A model generated the notes under the pieces. It was given only the letters and a program-made list of their open reading frames with translations. It had not been told where the DNA came from and did no database searches. Positions 32,874 through 43,035 of a DNA stretch of 64,000 bases are shown piece by piece. Origin of the DNA: Azolla caroliniana (Eukaryota > Polypodiophyta); the NCBI GenBank assembly GCA_043228905.1, contig JBHGNT010000013.1, positions 8,432,001 through 8,496,000 of the forward strand, in the 5' to 3' direction. Position numbers and translations under genes: made by a program. Every line of letters begins with the position of its first letter. Positions within the stretch are counted from its first letter, which is position 1.

Positions 32874-33509
32874 TGTTGGGATTACGGTCCCTCCAGATGG
32901 GATGGTCAGATGTCCGGGAATCGGGAATGAAGACCCGAATGAGGAGTACCCGGTATCGGAACCGGATGATGAAGACCCGGTTTCGGATCCGGATGATGAA
33001 GACCCCGGCTACGGAGCCGGATGACGAATGTACTCGGAGAGAGATCCGGATGCGGGGACATATTTGTGAATATGTTTGCCAAGGGCCCTCGAGGCTATAC
33101 TTGTAAATAGCCCAAAAGTCATATGTGTATAAATATGACTTAGGGCAAACAGTTTTGTAGTTGTTGCTCATTTTTCTGTTTTCCACTTAGAGGGAGCGAA
33201 GTGAGAGCAGCCGAGAGAGAGAGAGTGAGAGAGAGAGAAAGGAAGAGGTAGACGCCTCTGTGTAATACTGCCGCCTGTGGCGAGGACAGCGAGCTCAAGG
33301 TCGTCGCCTTGCAGCTCGCCATTGTACATTCCCTGCGTATAGTGATAGTTGGAGTCTTGCACTCCCGTGGTTTTTCCCGTCTAGGGTTTTCCACGCTAAA
33401 CCCTGTGCATTCGAGTCTCTCTCTGTGTTTTCGATTTACTGTTGCATTGATTCGTGTTTCCCCGGTTGTGGCCGAGAGGTGAAGGTTTTGAAAGCGTCAA
33501 TTCCTAACA
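32874..33509 (+). repeat. 3' LTR of copia (636 bp)
   Basis: Same length as the 5' LTR. The differences seen are at about 32,895 (A for G), 33,033, 33,250, 33,270 and 33,442. It starts two bases after the polypurine tract and is followed by the GGGTA duplication. Confidence 0.95.
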
Positions 33510-33514
33510 GGGTA

Positions 33515-33673
33515 TAGCAGGTTCTATAAAGGAAATGCCTATGTGTTGGGACTAGTTTCATTTCCATCCAAGTCTCTTGAAAACGAGTTGGGGGTTGAAT
33601 GGTTTTGATGCCGCTATGGCTCGTAAATGGCATTCCATCGTAAGTTTCTAGGAGGGGTAACTCACATCCCCTT
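33515..33673 (-). repeat. LINE 3'-end remnant beyond the copia insertion
   Basis: Matches 52,190-52,350 (shared 28-bp block ending tccatccaagtctcttgaa) and so continues the LINE tail interrupted at 28,123. It is cut at 33,673 by the LTR of the next, older copia. Confidence 0.65.
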
Positions 33674-34210
33674 TGTTGAGATACTGGTCCCTCCGGATGG
33701 GGATCAGAGAAGCCGGAGAAGAAGGTAAACGGATTGGAGAGACCAGAAGGATATCCGGAAACCGGATCGGATGAACCCGGAACGGGTCCGGCCGGATTCG
33801 GTATGAACCGTGAAGAGAGATAGATTTGTAAATATGTTTCTTATAGGCCATTGAGGCCGTTATATAAGTATAAATATAACTTAGGGAAAATATGATAGTA
33901 GTCGTTGGTATCATTATCATTGTACAGAGAGAGAGAGGGAGGGAGAGAGATACAGAAAGCTTTTCTGTTGTAACCACCAGCTGGCGAAGACAGAGCTCGA
34001 GGTCGTTGCTGCTGAGTCTCGCTTTGTAGTACCTCTACCCTATAGTCATCGTGCTCGGAGTCTGCGAAATCTCGTGGATTTTCCTCTTGGGGTTTTCCAC
34101 GTAAACATATAGTGTCGTCTCATTCTGGGTAAGTGCATTAATCTTTATTTCTATTCTGTCTTTCCATTTTCCAATCAAGTCTCGGTTGTGGCCGAGCGCT
34201 ATTCCGTACA
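33674..34210 (+). repeat. 5' LTR of older copia (537 bp)
   Basis: Starts TGTTGAGATACTGGTCCC and ends ...TTCCGTACA. It shares the opening ggtccctccggatggg, a middle (ttgtaaatatgttt then TATA region) and the end ggttgtggccgag with the 28-kb LTRs but is otherwise diverged, so it is a sister subfamily. Confidence 0.8.
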
Positions 34211-34454
34211 AACTCGTATTAGAGAAAACAGCAAAGGAAAGAAAATTGAAAGAGTAATTCGCTAGCATGTTCAAGCTCACCGGTGTAGAAGTCGAAGATG
34301 AGGGACATGTTAGTCGTAAAAGATCTTTGGTTGCCGGTATAATTTGGGGACCACAGACCGGACAAGATCGATGCCGCGACCTGGGAGGTAATGCACATGA
34401 AAACGACGCCATACATTTGGTGCTTCATTGACATGAGCCTGTACAATAACTTAA

Positions 34455-35329
34455 ATGAAGAGAACAAGGCCAATGAGGCCTGAGAGAAGATCGGCACGAT
34501 GTTTGGAGAACGAGAACGCCGTAAATCGGGTCTCAGTATTCCGGAAGATAGAGAGTCTCCGGTATCAAGACGGCACCCACATGGCAGAGCATATGAACAC
34601 CTTCCAAGGGCAGATAAACCAAACTACCTCATTTGAAGTACCATTAGCCGATGAGTTACTCGCATTGCTATTGCTTGGATCCCTTCTGGATAGCTGGGAG
34701 ATGTTGGTTGTCACTCTAGGCAATGTCGGACGAGAAGGAAAGAACTTATCCCTGGCGTGAGTGAAGTCAAGTTTGTTAAACGAAGAAGCTTGCCAGAAGT
34801 ACCAGGAATCCGGAACAAATCCGAAGGCCCTTGGTTATAGAAGACAACAATAACAGGGGAAGATGCCGGATTTGGAGTCCTCAGAACCGGGAAATATCGG
34901 GGAGGAGGTCAAAGTCAAGGAGGAGGCCCATGTGCTTCTATAGTGGGAAGCCGGGGCACTTCCAGAAGAATTGCCAACACTTCTGAAAGGAGAAAGGGGG
35001 GACCAACAATGTTGTCTCTAAGAAGGGTTCGGATCGGAGAAGAAAGTTGGAAATCGCGACAAGTGAAGAAGAATTGATGCTTATCACCGAAGAGAGCAAG
35101 CTACATCTAGCAGCGACGAAACAACGTGGGTGGTCGACTCTGGAGCGTCGTTCCATCTGACCCGCGACTGAAAGTGCTTCTCATCCTACATGGTTGTGTC
35201 CGGCTGGGGAATGAAGGTGTGCGCAGAAGTATCGGCATAGGAGACGTATTGTTGACAACGTCAACCAGTTGCAAGTTGTTGCTAAAAGACGTCAGACACA
35301 TTGCAGAGCTTCGGTTGAACCTGATATAA
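34455..35329 (+). pseudogene. copia gag, knuckle and protease, broken
   Basis: Gag stretch 34,455-34,760 (NENAVNRVSVFRKIESLRYQ), then a damaged zinc knuckle (34,931-34,972), then protease sequence WVVDSGASFHLTRD in a second frame near 35,128-35,170, continuing with stops to 35,329. Compared with the 28-kb element there are short deletions on both sides of the protease. Confidence 0.7.
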
Positions 35330-35352
35330 GTCCATCGGCCGGATGATGAAGG

Positions 35353-36800
35353 CTACACATGTAGCATCCGGAATGGCGTTATGAAATTCAGAAAAGGATG
35401 CTTGATCGTGGCCGAGCCCAAAATATCAACACATTGTACCTTATGCATGCCTGGATATGCAGGGAAGAAGTGAACGTGGTATTCGACATTGCCGGTGAGT
35501 TGTGGCACAAGAGGTTGTGCCACATGAGCTAGAAGGGAATGTGGACACTTGCCAAAGATAACCTCATTCCGGAGGAGAAAGACGTGCAACTTGAGAAGTG
35601 CACCGACTATTTGGTCGGCAAGTAGAACCGAACCTCTTTCCAGTCAAGACCATCGTCAACATGGAAAGAACCACTAGAGCTTGTGCATATTGATGTATGT
35701 CATGTGGACACGAAGTCACATGCTAGGCTACAGTACTTCGTGACGTTCATAGATGACCATAGTCAGAAGCTGTGGGTCCCACCGTTGAAGACAAAGGATC
35801 AGGTATTGACCGTCTTCAAGGAGCTCCATGCAAGAGTGGAAAGAGAAACAGGCTGGAAACTGAAGGCGGTTCGAGCCGACAACAATAGAGAGTACTAGGG
35901 GTAGTTCGAGGAATACGGCTTGAATTTACCGTGCCGAAGACACTGGAGTTGAACAGATTGACCGAAAGGATGAACTAGACTTTGATGGAGAGAGTCTAGA
36001 GCATGTTGGCATATGCTAAGCTACCCAAGAAGTTTTGGGCTGAGGCACTAATGACAACGACGTACGTGATAAACAGATCACCCTTAGCACCTTTGGATGG
36101 AGACACACCGCAGAGAATATGGACCGGTAAAGATGTGTCTTACCAGCACTTGAAGGTGTTCAGTTGTCTCACCTACGTACATGTAGCAAGGGACAAGAGA
36201 GAAAAATTGGGTCCGAAGTTCCGGCCATGCATATTTCTTGGGTATGGCGATGATGAGTTCAGCTACCAAGCGTGGGACTTGGTTGACAAGAAGGTTTTCC
36301 GAAGTCAAGACATAGTCTTCATGGAAAACAAAACCATTGCCGACTGGGAGTCGGAGAAGAAGATAATGGATTCTGGGTCGAGCAACAGAGATCAGTTGGA
36401 AGATGCTAGGACACATCCAGTCGGAAGTCAGACGTTAACCAAAGAACATGAGGAACCGGTTAGATTCGGACAAAGAACGGAATCGACCGAAGACAAAGAA
36501 TCAAACACCAGAACCAGACAAGACCCTGAATCAGATTCTGATGAAGAAGTGACAGAGGAACTAGTGATCGAAAACCAAGGATGGAGATACCCTCTAAGAG
36601 AGAGAAGGGTCCCCCAGAGATTTCTAGAAAAAGAGCGAATACTGTTGACCGACGAGGGGGAGCCGAAAATCTTCGAAGAAGCAAAGAAAGACACCCACAA
36701 CCGCAAGTGGTTAAGTGCCACACAGGATGAGATGGATTCCCTACATGAGAAGCATACATATGAATTGAAGGAGCTTCTGAAAGGAAAGAGAGCACTCTAG
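35353..36800 (+). pseudogene. copia pre-integrase, integrase and linker
   Basis: Collinear with 29,950-31,430 of the young element. Visible pieces: LWHKRLCHM (35,501), HIDVCHVDTKSH (35,683, where Thr of the usual HTD is Ile), VRADNNREY (35,870, usually DNGGEY), then a 265-codon open stretch 36,003-36,800. That stretch covers the integrase end, the conserved VFSCLTYVHVARDKREKLG and FLGYGDDEF region and the acidic linker, ending at a TAG where the young copy has a sense codon. Confidence 0.75.
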
Positions 36801-36896
36801 AACAAGTGGGTGTACAAGCTGAAACTGGGAGACGCCAAAAATCCATTGAGATACAAAGCCCGCATTGTGGTAAAGGGCTTCCAGTAGAAGAAAGGA

Positions 36897-38147
36897 GTGG
36901 ATTTCGATGAGATCTTTACCCCAGTAGTGAAGATGACATCCATTCGGACGGTGTTGAGTATAGCAGCGAGCATGGACCTCGAGGTCGAACAACTCGATGT
37001 TAAGATGACATTCCTTCACAGGAACCTCGAGGAGGAGATCTACATGCAGCGACCAGAGGAATTTGTCATGAAAGGCATGGAGAGCCTGATGTGCCGGTTG
37101 AAGAAGAGCTTATACGGACTGAAGCAAGCTCCCCTGCAATGGTACCAGAAGTTCGACTCCTTCTTGACTGACCAATGATACCACGAGACGCAGTCTGACC
37201 ACTACGTGTTCGTGAAGAATTTTGATAGAGGCGACATCCTACTACACTTGTTGTATGTGGATGACATGCTGATCATTGGACCAGACCGAATCAAAATCAA
37301 GAATCTGAAGAAGGCCTTGAACTGGACGTTCTCAATGAAAGATTTGGGTCCGGCGAGACAAATATTGGGGATGCATATAATCTGGGACCAAACGAAGAAG
37401 CTATTGTGGTTGTCAGAGGGGAAGTATGTGACAAAGGTGCTCCAAAGGTTCAACATGTCGGACGTGAAGATGGTCAGATCGACACTTCCGGCAAACTACA
37501 AGCTTTTAGAGAAACAAAGCCCGAAGACCAAGAAGGAGAAGTCGGAGATGATGAAGATACCATATTCCTTTGCCGTCGGAAGCTTAATGTACACAATGTT
37601 GTGCACACGACTGGATATCGGATATGCAGTCGGAGTGGTCAACCGGTTCTTGAGAAATCCGGGAAAGGACCACTCAGCCGCTGTCAAGTGGATCCTCCAG
37701 TACCTAAAAGGCACCACGAGTATGTGCCTTCGATTCGGCTCTGGTAAACCTCTATTGGAAGGCTTCACCAATTCAAACATGTGAGTTGATGCAGATACCA
37801 ACTAGTCTATATCCGGATACGTCATGACATATGCAGGGGGAGTTGTATCGTGGAAGTCGAGGCTACGGAAGTCCATTGCACTATTGACAACAGAAGAGGA
37901 GTATATGGTGGCTATAGAAGCTGACAAGGAGGTAATCTGGATGAAGGACTTCAATGTGCACTATTGACAACAGAAGAGGAGTACATGGCGGCTATAGAAG
38001 CCGGCAAGGAGGTAATCTGGATGAAGGACTTCATCGAAGAGCTAGGAATCCGACAGGAGGAATACCAGCTCTATTGTGATAATCAAAGTGCCATCCACCT
38101 CGTGAAGAATGCGGCCTACCATTCCCGGACTAAGCACATCCAGAGGA
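36897..38147 (+). pseudogene. copia RT and RNase H, broken
   Basis: RT pieces 36,897-37,178 and 37,206-37,784 include FTPVVKMTSIRTVLSIAAS, GLKQAPLQWYQKF and LLYVDDMLIIG (the YVDD active site is intact). RNase H follows with stops and an internal 80-bp duplication, ending at LYCDNQSAIHLVKNAAYHS before truncation. Confidence 0.8.
37878..38037 (+). repeat. 80-bp direct duplication in RNase H region
   Basis: Copies 37,878-37,957 and 37,958-38,037, both beginning gcactattgacaacagaaga. The unit length is not a multiple of 3, so it shifts the frame. The second copy is closer to the young element (gagtacatggcggct) than the first, so the copies have diverged or came from different templates. Confidence 0.8.
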
Positions 38148-38693
38148 TGGTCGATGACAAAGTTTGCTAGTCGGGCCGACTGGATAGTTGACATAGGAGT
38201 CAGGTCTAATCGACTAGACTATCGACTTGTGGGTCAGACAATCGAGTCGACCACTCGGGCGATAAACTGCTATTATTATTATTAAATAATAATAATAATA
38301 ATAATAACATATTCCTTCTATAAATATGTGAAGCTAGGGAAAACATTTCATATATATGGTGTAGAAGGTGTAGAACATAATACAATAGAGAGATAGTGTG
38401 TGTATGCATAGAGAGTGGAAGGAGACAAGAGAGGTAGTGTAGGCATAGTTAGGTGAACTTGCCAAAACCCTAAGTGGTATATACTCTATTCAGCAGAGTC
38501 TTTGTAACCTATTTTTCTTCTTGTGTCTCTATCATATAGTATAGATCTGTTGCCCAGTGGTTTTCCCTATTTTAGGGTTTTCCACGTAAATCTAGTGTAC
38601 TGTGTATTCTATCTATTTTGTTGTTTTCTACTTTCTATTCTATTTTGTATATTTTAGTCTATCATTTAGAAATCTACCATCCTAATCATAACA
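38148..38693 (+). repeat. LTR of third copia
   Basis: The right end (CATAACA, then the primer-binding site) is secure. The left end is placed at TGGTCGATGACA, where similarity to the preceding copia stops, and may be truncated. It contains (ATT)n/(AAT)n runs at 38,270-38,308, a TATA region (tataaatatgtg, about 38,319) and a leader sharing the motif ggttttcc with the other copia LTRs. Confidence 0.65.
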
Positions 38694-39440
38694 AATTGGT
38701 ATCAGAGCTTGAGGTGCAAGATGAAAGGAGGTGTGAGTGGTTTCCCATGTATGATAGTTTGGAACTCACACAACTACTCTGACTAGAAGATCAAGATGGA
38801 ATATCTTCTGATAGTTAGAGACCTATACGAGCCCATAGACTAGGTTAAATACCCAGAGGTGTGTTAGAGTTTGAATGGAAGATCCTAAACAAGAAGGTTG
38901 TGGCCACCATCAAATAGTGTAATTGTCCTACAACATGTGGCTAACGACACAAATGTTGAATACGGGTGCATAATGGCCGTATTCACATTGTCCCATTGAA
39001 CATACTAGGTTTACGCTATTTCTGTAAATAGTGGAAAGGGTACTTGCCCTAGGTCAGTTTGTGGCCCGATGTCACATCAATCCCTTGGTGGCACTTCCTA
39101 CTTCGTGTACTTTATTAACGACTCGACCAGGAAAGTGTGGGCATACCCAACTAGAAGTAGAGATCAAGTGTTCTCGAGCTTCTAGGAATGGCTTGCCTTG
39201 GTGGAGAACCAATCCGGCCGGAAGCTAAAATGCTTGCGGTTTGATAATGGAAGAGAGTACAAGTTAGAGGAATTCATCAGGTTTTGCCAACAGCACAGCA
39301 TTCGATGTGAATATACGACACCATATAGTCCGAAGCATAATGGAATTTCCGGACAGATGAATCGGATAATTCAGGAACAAATTGTCTCCATGATGCAACA
39401 CGCAGGACTATGAAATGGTTTCTAGGCCGAGGCGCTGCTC
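38148..39440 (+). mobile_element. third Ty1/copia, internally deleted
   Basis: LTR about 38,148-38,693 ending ...CATAACA, primer-binding site TGGTATCAGAGC at 38,697-38,708, the start of gag (after ATG 38,721: LLIVRDLYEPID and VLQHVANDTN in broken frames), then a jump to integrase (about 39,090-39,440: DNGREYKLEEFIRFCQQHSI, PKHNGISGQMNRI). Most of gag, the knuckle, protease, RT and RNase H are absent. Confidence 0.7.
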
Positions 39441-39448
39441 ACTCCAGT

Positions 39449-40694
39449 TGTTAGTCGGTCAGCTATAGGGTCGAAAGGTCGGAATCAGACAGGTGTGAAA
39501 GGATCGGAGTCGACAATGTTCGGAAGTACGAAGGAGTCGGAGTCAGATTGTTGCGGTGGATCAATGAGTCAACAGTTACAAATTTTCCCAAGTAGTAAAA
39601 ATATGTATTAGAATTAGTTAGACAGTTTTGTAATAGTTCTTGCCGAACAAGGGCAAATGTAATCTTGAAAAGAGACTCTCAGTTTTACTATAAAAGAGGG
39701 AACGAAAACATTATAAAGTTGTTGTTCTATTTTGTAAATTAATATAGTTAGTGGTTAGAGTATCTTTGTGTCGGCAGGTCTCTCTATTCATTATTATTCT
39801 AAGTGTCGACTTCTGAATTGCTTTGCTCACTAAGTAATTATATTAAAATCTAATAGTCGATCATAGTTACTCAGACAACAAGTCTTATTTATTGACTAGT
39901 ACGTCTATCCATCCTTCTACCACAGTCATCTTGATAGAACGTTCGGATCTGAACGCTTGACCTATTGTGTCCGCTATGTACTTAAATCGACTGTCGGTCG
40001 AACAACACAATAATTTTGGCACGCCCAGTTACATCCGCAATAGGTAGAGAACAAGGTAGAATGGATCTCGTCTAGTCCAGAAACACCTGTCAGCCGTAAA
40101 CATCCTTGCACACGAGCAAAGTCTTAACGTGTAGCAGAAGGTAGTGCTGACAATTTCGAACATAGCCATCAACATCAGCAACAAGTTGATCGGGAGTGGA
40201 GCAAAATTCCGGATCTAACAAATAATCATTCAAACGAGGAGAGGTTTGATGAAAATTCTTTTTACGACATTTAGGGAGACGACACTATGCCTTACTCTAA
40301 CTCGAAGTATTGAGATGGTGCTAATGTGGAAGCACATATAAGAGATTTTTTGACCACATGGGAGGTGAAACAAGTGGCACAACGATTGTCGGCAGCAACT
40401 GAGGGAAAATTAAAAGTTGTTAAGTTTGTCTTATCATTTGACGGTCCGTCGACAAATTGGTATGCCCAGAACGGGCCAAACGCGTTCGACTCGTTCAAAC
40501 AATTAGCTGCGAAATTCACACAATTGTTTCATCAAAAGATCCCATACAAGGATCTAATAGGTCAACTCTATCTGGCCTATCAAGAGTCACACGAAACGGT
40601 ATCACAATTTGTGATCCAATTTGAAATTTTACAACTAACACCGGGTCATTTAGAACAGGTAATATGTCGCATACCTTTATTGATAAATACATGA
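39449..40694 (+). mobile_element. Ty3/gypsy 5' end: LTR, leader and gag start
   Basis: LTR-like sequence about 39,449-40,007 (TGTTAGTCGG...AACAACA; TATA region actataaaagaggg near 39,691), then a possible primer-binding site (ttttggcacgccc, about 40,014). A leader and a gag frame (40,326-40,694) follow. The rest of the element is missing: sequence after about 40,660 is unrelated and AT-rich. Confidence 0.6.
40326..40694 (+). pseudogene. gypsy gag core, truncated
   Basis: A 122-codon stretch with the retrotransposon-gag fold: LSFDGPSTNWYAQNG, FDSFKQLAAKFTQLF, LYLAYQESHETVSQFVIQFE. It is truncated at about LTPGHLEQ, after which unrelated AT-rich sequence begins. No zinc knuckle or pol follows. 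Confidence 0.7.
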
Positions 40695-42228
40695 GATGTC
40701 AAGAATTACAATTTTATAACAAACTTTCAAGAATGTATCACACATGCGCACATGACTTTTAAAAACATTAATAAAAAACACAATTAATATTATCAAGATT
40801 TCAATTTTAACCTATATTTTTAAATATATACACATATTTAGCCAGACATTCGCTTGGATTACGAGAATGCTTTCAACTATCATTGTAATATGTTTCATTT
40901 TACATAATGTTGAATTTGAATTCAATTGAACAATTTTAGAAACACAAATTTAATGCTATATTTCTCTCTAACTCCCATAAAGCTTGTTATATTAAATGAG
41001 CAAATTGCATTTTTGAATATAATTAGACACATATTCACAAGTGAATATCACATTATATACCTCACATGCCCAAAAACTTCTACGAACATTATATCCAATC
41101 ATATACGAACAACCTAAATGTAAGATCAAGTGAGCAACAACATTGACTTAATATTATTCTGTACACTCAAAACTAAATAACCAAGATTAAAGAGCTCAGA
41201 AATCCTAGAATAAAGCTAAATTCAATTATATTAATAAAGAAACTATTATAACCAACATTTGTCATACAATAGATAAGTTCATCATCATCTATTCAATAAA
41301 AATTATACTTAACAACCACATACTTTGCGAGTCAACCAATACAAATATATGATGGATACTTAAAGTTGGCAAACCAATCAGATAATGTAAAGAAATGGTA
41401 CTCAAACAAAATAATCTTATATTCCAAAACAAGTTTAGTTTTACAATTTTATAGTTACAAATTCAAACTACTATACAATCACTCCATTAGGAGGTCTGGA
41501 ACAAGCTACTCTCCAAGATCAGCTGACAGTGGTGCTACATCAACATGTTCTGCCTCCTCAATTGAATCTTGTATATGATCAGAACCCAGTGCATCTTCAA
41601 GGTCGACAAGGTTGCCTCCTTTCTCGTTTATAGGTTCCATCGGCTCTCTAGAGGCCATCTGAAACATCCCTGTTTCGTTGATATGCTTTGCCCCAACCTC
41701 TTGGTCCTAGTCGGGACATTCCCAGATGCCTTGGATCCTCATCTTAATAAAATTGACTTGGTCGGGGTCCTTTTCTAATGCGACGCAGTTCCTAAACAAA
41801 TTAAGAGCACATGCAGTCATCGTTTGTAAATAAACAATCACACATACAAAAGTAAGAAAACCAAACAAGAAATAATATTTCATTTTAAAAAAAAATTGAT
41901 GAAACTTATGAGATCATCTGCCACTATTCGATCCGACGGAATTCACTCCTCCATTGCCATCATTCTACACTCAGTTGCCGTCATTGTTTGGTCCTAGATT
42001 GTCAAAACTATTCGATCAAACAGAGTTCACTCCTCCACTGCCGCCCCTGGATTACCGCCATTGTTCGGTCTTGGATTTGAATAACTATTCTGTCTATTAA
42101 TTATCTTGTGTATTGTTGTGTATAATCTTGTGTATTGCGGAATATTTTTGTGTATTGTTGTTGCCCATAACCATCTTTAATACGTGTCTTTTTTTCAGGA
42201 AAATTAGGGTTTAAACCCGTCAAGCCAA
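40695..42228. other. AT-rich region with one possible exon on minus strand
   Basis: Mostly AT-rich with no recognisable gene. On the minus strand about 41,790-41,520 gives a nearly open acidic frame (NCVALEKDPDQVNFIKMRIQ, later HIQDSIEEAEHVDVAPLSAD) with one internal stop and a terminal stop near 41,508. It resembles the acidic C-terminus of some protein that I cannot name. Plus-strand codons near 41,940-42,090 are Ser/Asn-rich and unconvincing. Confidence 0.3.
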
Positions 42229-42985
42229 ATGGAAGAGGAAGGAGGGTGTTTAGAATTACCCCTCAATGATCATCAGGATAGGGATGACGCTATCAGGACA
42301 CAACAAGCAATACGAAAGTATTGGACAGAAAAAAAAAATTTGACAATTGTTGAAGGATACGAAAGCCACACTCACTAAAGGTAAAGATAGTATTGGTTGG
42401 GATATAGGTTTAAATATCAATGAGAATGGAAGTAATGAGACTACTATCATAGAGAGAAAGGTTGTAGACTATTTCAATGTTCAAACCAAGCACATCAGCA
42501 ATGAAGAAAAGAAGGTAGTACTCTATGGAATATTAAATGATCCATCGATAAAGGAGTTAGTTGATTGTGATGGTCTTAATGCAAACATAACATCTCTATT
42601 GGTAAATAATCTTCGTAATAGTTTCGTATCCATGAGCAGGTCAGAAGATAATCTTGTCTTAAACAGGTCTACTCTAATGATGTTACTTAATAGTGATGTT
42701 GACGATATTAACATCGGTGTGCTATCTAAGGTAATTGGTGTTAGTAGAAAAAGTGTGTACAATACATTGAATCGGATAGTTTCCTCGGGTGAAGGAACTA
42801 GTATGCTAAAGCTAACAACAAGATGTAAGCCAATGACACCCATAACAACAGAAATCAAGAATATAATCACAATATTTTGGACTAATGAGAGTAGGGTTTC
42901 ACCCAATAAGAAGGATTTATGTAGGAAACGTGTTGGAAGGAGTCAATTCGAGGAGCATCCCATTCATCTTCTTGATGTACCTCAG
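42229..42985 (+). pseudogene. unrecognised HTH protein, possible transposase N-part
   Basis: From ATG 42,229 (downstream of a tttttttcag acceptor-like site) an acidic N-terminus runs about 39 codons (including DDAIRTQQAIRKYWTEKK). A single-base shift near 42,345-42,350 then leads into a 213-codon frame. That frame carries IGVLSKVIGVSRKSVYNTLN, a helix-turn-helix-like segment (about 42,715-42,775), and ends WTNESRVSPNKKDLCRKRVG then EEHPIHLLDVPQ. CAG/gtattt at 42,985 looks like a splice donor, so the product may continue in another exon that I could not find. It is not a retroelement protein. A DNA-transposon transposase of an unfamiliar family is my best guess; a degraded host DNA-binding gene is the alternative. 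Confidence 0.45.
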
Positions 42986-43035
42986 GTATTTACATTTATC
43001 TCTACATTTGTTTTGACTTTTGAGCTTGGTTAGTT

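Larger units (their letters stand above)
28124..33509 (+). mobile_element. near-intact Ty1/copia retrotransposon (5,386 bp)
   Basis: Complete structure: target duplication GGGTA (28,119-28,123 and 33,510-33,514), 636-bp LTRs (28,124-28,759 and 32,874-33,509), primer-binding site TGGTATCAGAGC (28,763-28,774), gag-pol, and polypurine tract AAGGGGGAG at 32,863-32,871. The two LTRs differ at about 5 of 636 positions by eye, so the insertion is recent. The polyprotein is disrupted only by a one-base frameshift near 29,058 and an in-frame TAG at 30,752-30,754. It inserted in the 3' tail of a LINE relic. It is unusually rich in CCGG. Confidence 0.95.
33674..38147 (+). mobile_element. older Ty1/copia of the same family, 3'-truncated
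   Basis: LTR 33,674-34,210, a decayed primer-binding site (tcgtattagag at about 34,214), then gag-pol collinear with the 28-kb element but with many stops and C-to-T/G-to-A changes. The right end is missing: similarity stops after the RNase H motif TKHIQR at about 38,146, where another LTR begins. The zinc knuckle reads CFYSGKPGHFQKNC, so its second Cys is lost. Confidence 0.85.
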
